Below are positions 22,874-24,843 of a stretch of DNA of 24,843 bases, one piece after another. The notes beneath the pieces were generated by a model, which saw only the letters and a list, made by a program, of their open reading frames with translations, was not told the origin of the DNA and did not search any database. How positions within the stretch are numbered: the first letter of the stretch is position 1; every line of letters begins with the position of its first letter. Source of the stretch: CAIUPE01 sp037131735. Its GTDB lineage: Bacteria > Pseudomonadota > Alphaproteobacteria > Rhizobiales > Beijerinckiaceae. The DNA lies in contig JBAXQM010000031.1 of the NCBI GenBank assembly GCA_037131735.1, positions 1-24,843 on the forward strand, read 5' to 3'. Made by a program: the position numbers and the translations under genes.

Positions 22874-23716
22874 TTACGACTGCTTTTTCGTACCGCCCAA
22901 GATACGCGCAACAATATTCAATCCCAGCACGGCAAGTGTTACAATCAAAGCGCCCGTCCAAGCCAATTGCTTCATATTGGCGTCTGGTGTGTTGATGAAG
23001 CTATTGATTGTTGTCGGCAAACTGGCGATCGGCTTCATAAGGCTTGCGCTCCAGAAATTATTAGAGAACGCCGTAAAGAGGAGCGGCGCGGTCTCGCCAG
23101 CGATACGCGCAACACCCAGAAGTACGCCCGTCAGAATACCCGTACGCGCGGCTCGATAGGCAACGTGCCACACAACATGCGAGCGTGGCAGACCCATGGC
23201 TGACGCCGCTTCGCGCAAGGTATTCGGCACCAACAGCAACATGTCTTCTGTCGTTCTCACAACAACGGGAATGACAATCACCGCCAACGCCAAGGCACCA
23301 GCAAGCGCAGAGAAATTTCTCATCGGCACAACAACAATACCATAGATAAAAAGACCGATGATTATTGAAGGTGCGGAGAGCAAGATATCATTGATGAAGC
23401 GAATTGTGGGTGTCGTTTTCGAATAGCGTCCATATTCGGCAAGATATGTTCCCGCGAGAATGCCGATAGGCGCGCCTATGCCCACGCCAAGCACCGTCAT
23501 CATAAGGGTTCCGAAAATGGAGTTTAACAAGCCACCGCCTGTTTCTCCCGGCGGCGGGGTCATCTCAGTAAAAACTTCAAAAGACAGATGTGGCAACCCG
23601 TTCGTGAGCAGGGAAAAGAGAATGAGAAAGAGCCACAAAATACCGATCGTGGTTGCCACCAAACAAAGTGTCATCGCGGTCAAATTAGAGCGGCGGCGGC
23701 TAGCATAAAGAGACAT
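22874..23716 (-). CDS. pstA: Phosphate ABC transporter permease PstA
   Basis: The 280-residue inner-membrane permease has about six hydrophobic segments, starting at about 16-38 and ending at about 250-272. The cytoplasmic coupling (EAA) loop reads EAASAMGLPRSHVVWHV, which contacts PstB. The periplasmic segment TEMTPPPGETGGGLLNSIFG and the region APSIIIGLFIYG are typical of PstA. Its ATG begins one base after the pstC stop, with GGGAG 6 nt upstream inside pstC, so the two permease subunits are translationally linked. No truncation is seen. Confidence 0.96.
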   Translation of the reverse strand: MSLYASRRRSNLTAMTLCLVATTIGILWLFLILFSLLTNGLPHLSFEVFTEMTPPPGETGGGLLNSIFGTLMMTVLGVGIGAPIGILAGTYLAEYGRYSKTTPTIRFINDILLSAPSIIIGLFIYGIVVVPMRNFSALAGALALAVIVIPVVVRTTEDMLLLVPNTLREAASAMGLPRSHVVWHVAYRAARTGILTGVLLGVARIAGETAPLLFTAFSNNFWSASLMKPIASLPTTINSFINTPDANMKQLAWTGALIVTLAVLGLNIVARILGGTKKQS

Positions 23717-23717
23717 G

Positions 23718-24716
23718 TTATGCTCCCGCGCGTTTTTCTAGGCGCATCAACATGAGGCGTGCGGCTGCCAGAACGAAGAAGGTAAGAATAAACAAGAGGA
23801 GGCCAAGATACATCAAAGCCGAACGGTGCAAGTCGGCACTTTCCGCAAATTCACTTGCAATGGCCGCTGAAATTGTTGTGCCCGGCGAGAAGATTGAGCC
23901 ATCAATTTTAAAACTATTGCCGATGATGAAAGTCACCGCCATGGTTTCACCCAAGGCGCGACCCAATGCCAACATCACACCGCCGACCAAGCCGACGCGG
24001 GTAAAGGGAATGACAACATTGGTAACAACTTCCCATGTTGTGCAACCGATACCGTACGCAGATTCTTTTAAAACGGGCGGTACAGTACTGAAAACATCAA
24101 CCGCAATCGCCGTGATAAACGGCAAGATCATAATTGCAAGCACGAGTGATGCGTTGAAGAGACTGATATTCGAAATCATCTCGGCGCCGAAAATGATATT
24201 CAGAACCGGAATATCTTGCACGGCCCACACAATGCCGGGCTCGACATATTGAGCAAGGAAAGGACCGAGAACAAAAAAGCCCCACATCCCATAAATAATC
24301 GAGGGGATGCCCGCCAATAGCTCAACGGCGACACGGATCGGCCGACGCAAGGGAATCGGGCAAAGTTCTGTGAGAAAGATTGCCACACCAAGACCAAAAG
24401 GCACGGCAATCAGCATCGCAATGAAAGACGTAAGCAACGTGCCATAGATCGGTGCGAGCGCACCAAGGATCGGCTCATCAAGCTGCGGCGCCCAACGCCG
24501 CGTTATCAGAAATTCAAGACCGAACGTCTTTATCGCCGGCCAAGCGCCCATGATGAGCGATACTACGATTCCGGCAAGCAGGATGAAAACGCCATAAGCG
24601 CAAAGTCGTGTTAAGAAGTGAAAGCTGCGGTCGCCCAGCGCCATTCTTGCAAGAATTTTTGAACGCGCAGTGCTCATTCGGCCAGCATGATCAAGAGAAG
24701 GAATGGCATCTAACAT
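23718..24716 (-). CDS. pstC: Phosphate ABC transporter permease PstC
   Basis: The 332-residue permease has about six to seven hydrophobic segments with a polar N-terminal tail of about 30 residues. Conserved parts include GIPSIIYGMWGFFVLGP at 135-151 and the coupling loop KESAYGIGCTTWEVVTNVVIP. The late segment ALGRALGETMAVTFIIGNS carries the Arg-Glu-Thr motif expected in PstC. It forms the channel with PstA. ATG 24716 has GGGGG 6 nt upstream; ATG codon 14 (MSTARS) is a possible alternative. It is separated from the upstream gene by a strong hairpin, so its expression may be lower than that of the binding protein gene. Confidence 0.96.
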   Translation of the reverse strand: MLDAIPSLDHAGRMSTARSKILARMALGDRSFHFLTRLCAYGVFILLAGIVVSLIMGAWPAIKTFGLEFLITRRWAPQLDEPILGALAPIYGTLLTSFIAMLIAVPFGLGVAIFLTELCPIPLRRPIRVAVELLAGIPSIIYGMWGFFVLGPFLAQYVEPGIVWAVQDIPVLNIIFGAEMISNISLFNASLVLAIMILPFITAIAVDVFSTVPPVLKESAYGIGCTTWEVVTNVVIPFTRVGLVGGVMLALGRALGETMAVTFIIGNSFKIDGSIFSPGTTISAAIASEFAESADLHRSALMYLGLLLFILTFFVLAAARLMLMRLEKRAGA

Positions 24717-24784
24717 CGCTGGCCCCCTGATCCCTGCCTGTCGTTAAAAATCGGCACACACTTAGTGCCTGTTTATTTTGATAT

Positions 24785-24814
24785 GATCAGGGCGCTTTGT
24801 GAAGCGCCCTGATC
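24785..24814. terminator. 13-bp-stem hairpin between the upstream (pstS-like) gene and pstC
   Basis: GATCAGGGCGCTT, loop TGTG, AAGCGCCCTGATC is a perfect stem-loop starting 2 nt after the upstream stop codon on the minus strand. The T tract (TTTTATT) is on the plus-strand side; on the minus strand the flank is ATATCAAAATAA. On the minus strand it may therefore be a leaky terminator or an mRNA-stabilising 3' structure that favours the first gene over pstCAB. Confidence 0.75.
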
Positions 24815-24816
24815 TT

Positions 24817-24843
24817 TTATTCTGTCAGATCATCACAATTGGA
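24817..24843 (-). CDS. C-terminal end of the gene upstream of pstC, probably phosphate-binding PstS (partial)
   Basis: Reading the minus strand in from the window edge gives eight codons, SNCDDLTE, and a TAA stop at 24817-24819, directly followed by the strong hairpin. A stop codon placed 2 nt before a hairpin suggests a real gene end. Operon order in related genomes makes pstS the likely identity. Eight residues are too few to prove it. Confidence 0.45.
   Translation of the reverse strand, partial: SNCDDLTE

Noticed and set aside
23752..24252. 166-codon plus-strand frame inside pstC
   Set aside because: Antisense to conserved PstC membrane segments, no ribosome-binding site or family likeness.

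Overview
The window reads as a chromosomal segment of an alphaproteobacterium, most likely of the Hyphomicrobiales (Rhizobiales) or a close relative. The markers are the cell-cycle regulator GcrA, a two-domain malic enzyme fused to a phosphotransacetylase-like domain, an OlsB-type ornithine lipid acyltransferase, and the gene order argF-argD / gcrA / phoB-phoU-pstB-pstA-pstC, which I recall from rhizobial chromosomes. Nearly all of it is core-genome content. I see no insertion sequence, prophage, tRNA, rRNA or CRISPR array. The interest lies mostly in the regulatory DNA between genes.

Layout. Positions 1-1541 hold a divergent pair of RNA-modification genes: an edge-truncated RluB-type 23S rRNA pseudouridine synthase with a roughly 230-residue Arg/Gly/Pro-rich N-terminal extension, and tadA. 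A VOC-fold protein (1632-2012) converges on maeB (2152-4446, minus). A P1-family peptidase (4574-5665) diverges from maeB. It is followed by a small accessory-looking block on the minus strand: a multi-pass membrane protein, an HxlR regulator and an NAD(P)-dependent SDR reductase preceded by two operator-like inverted repeats.

Positions 7923-15661 run on the plus strand: mutS, comM/yifB, olsB, then a deoA-ghrA pair overlapping by 4 bp. Converging on it is a tight minus-strand operon argD-argF-hslO-NlpC/P60 (19638 to 15658), with overlapping or nearly touching stop and start codons.

The 369-bp divergent region between argD and gcrA (19639-20007) is the richest control region. It holds a sigma70-like argD promoter, a terminator-like hairpin with a U tract in the argD leader, a DnaA-box-like site, four GANTC (CcrM-type) sites within 46 bp and a CtrA-like box. 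gcrA (20008-20565) then converges on the phosphate operon pstC-pstA-pstB-phoU-phoB (24716 to 20603, minus). The last eight codons of the gene upstream of pstC, probably pstS, and a 13-bp-stem hairpin lie at the right edge.

Functional links. The Pst transporter, PhoU and PhoB form one phosphate-sensing module. OlsB makes phosphorus-free lipids, and the Pho-box-like sequence just upstream of it suggests it may belong to the same regulon. The gcrA upstream region looks like a cell-cycle input hub. No clearly undescribed multi-gene system is evident. The best candidates for new biology are the argD leader element, the gcrA control region, the twin SDR/HxlR operators and the repeat-bearing extension of the pseudouridine synthase.
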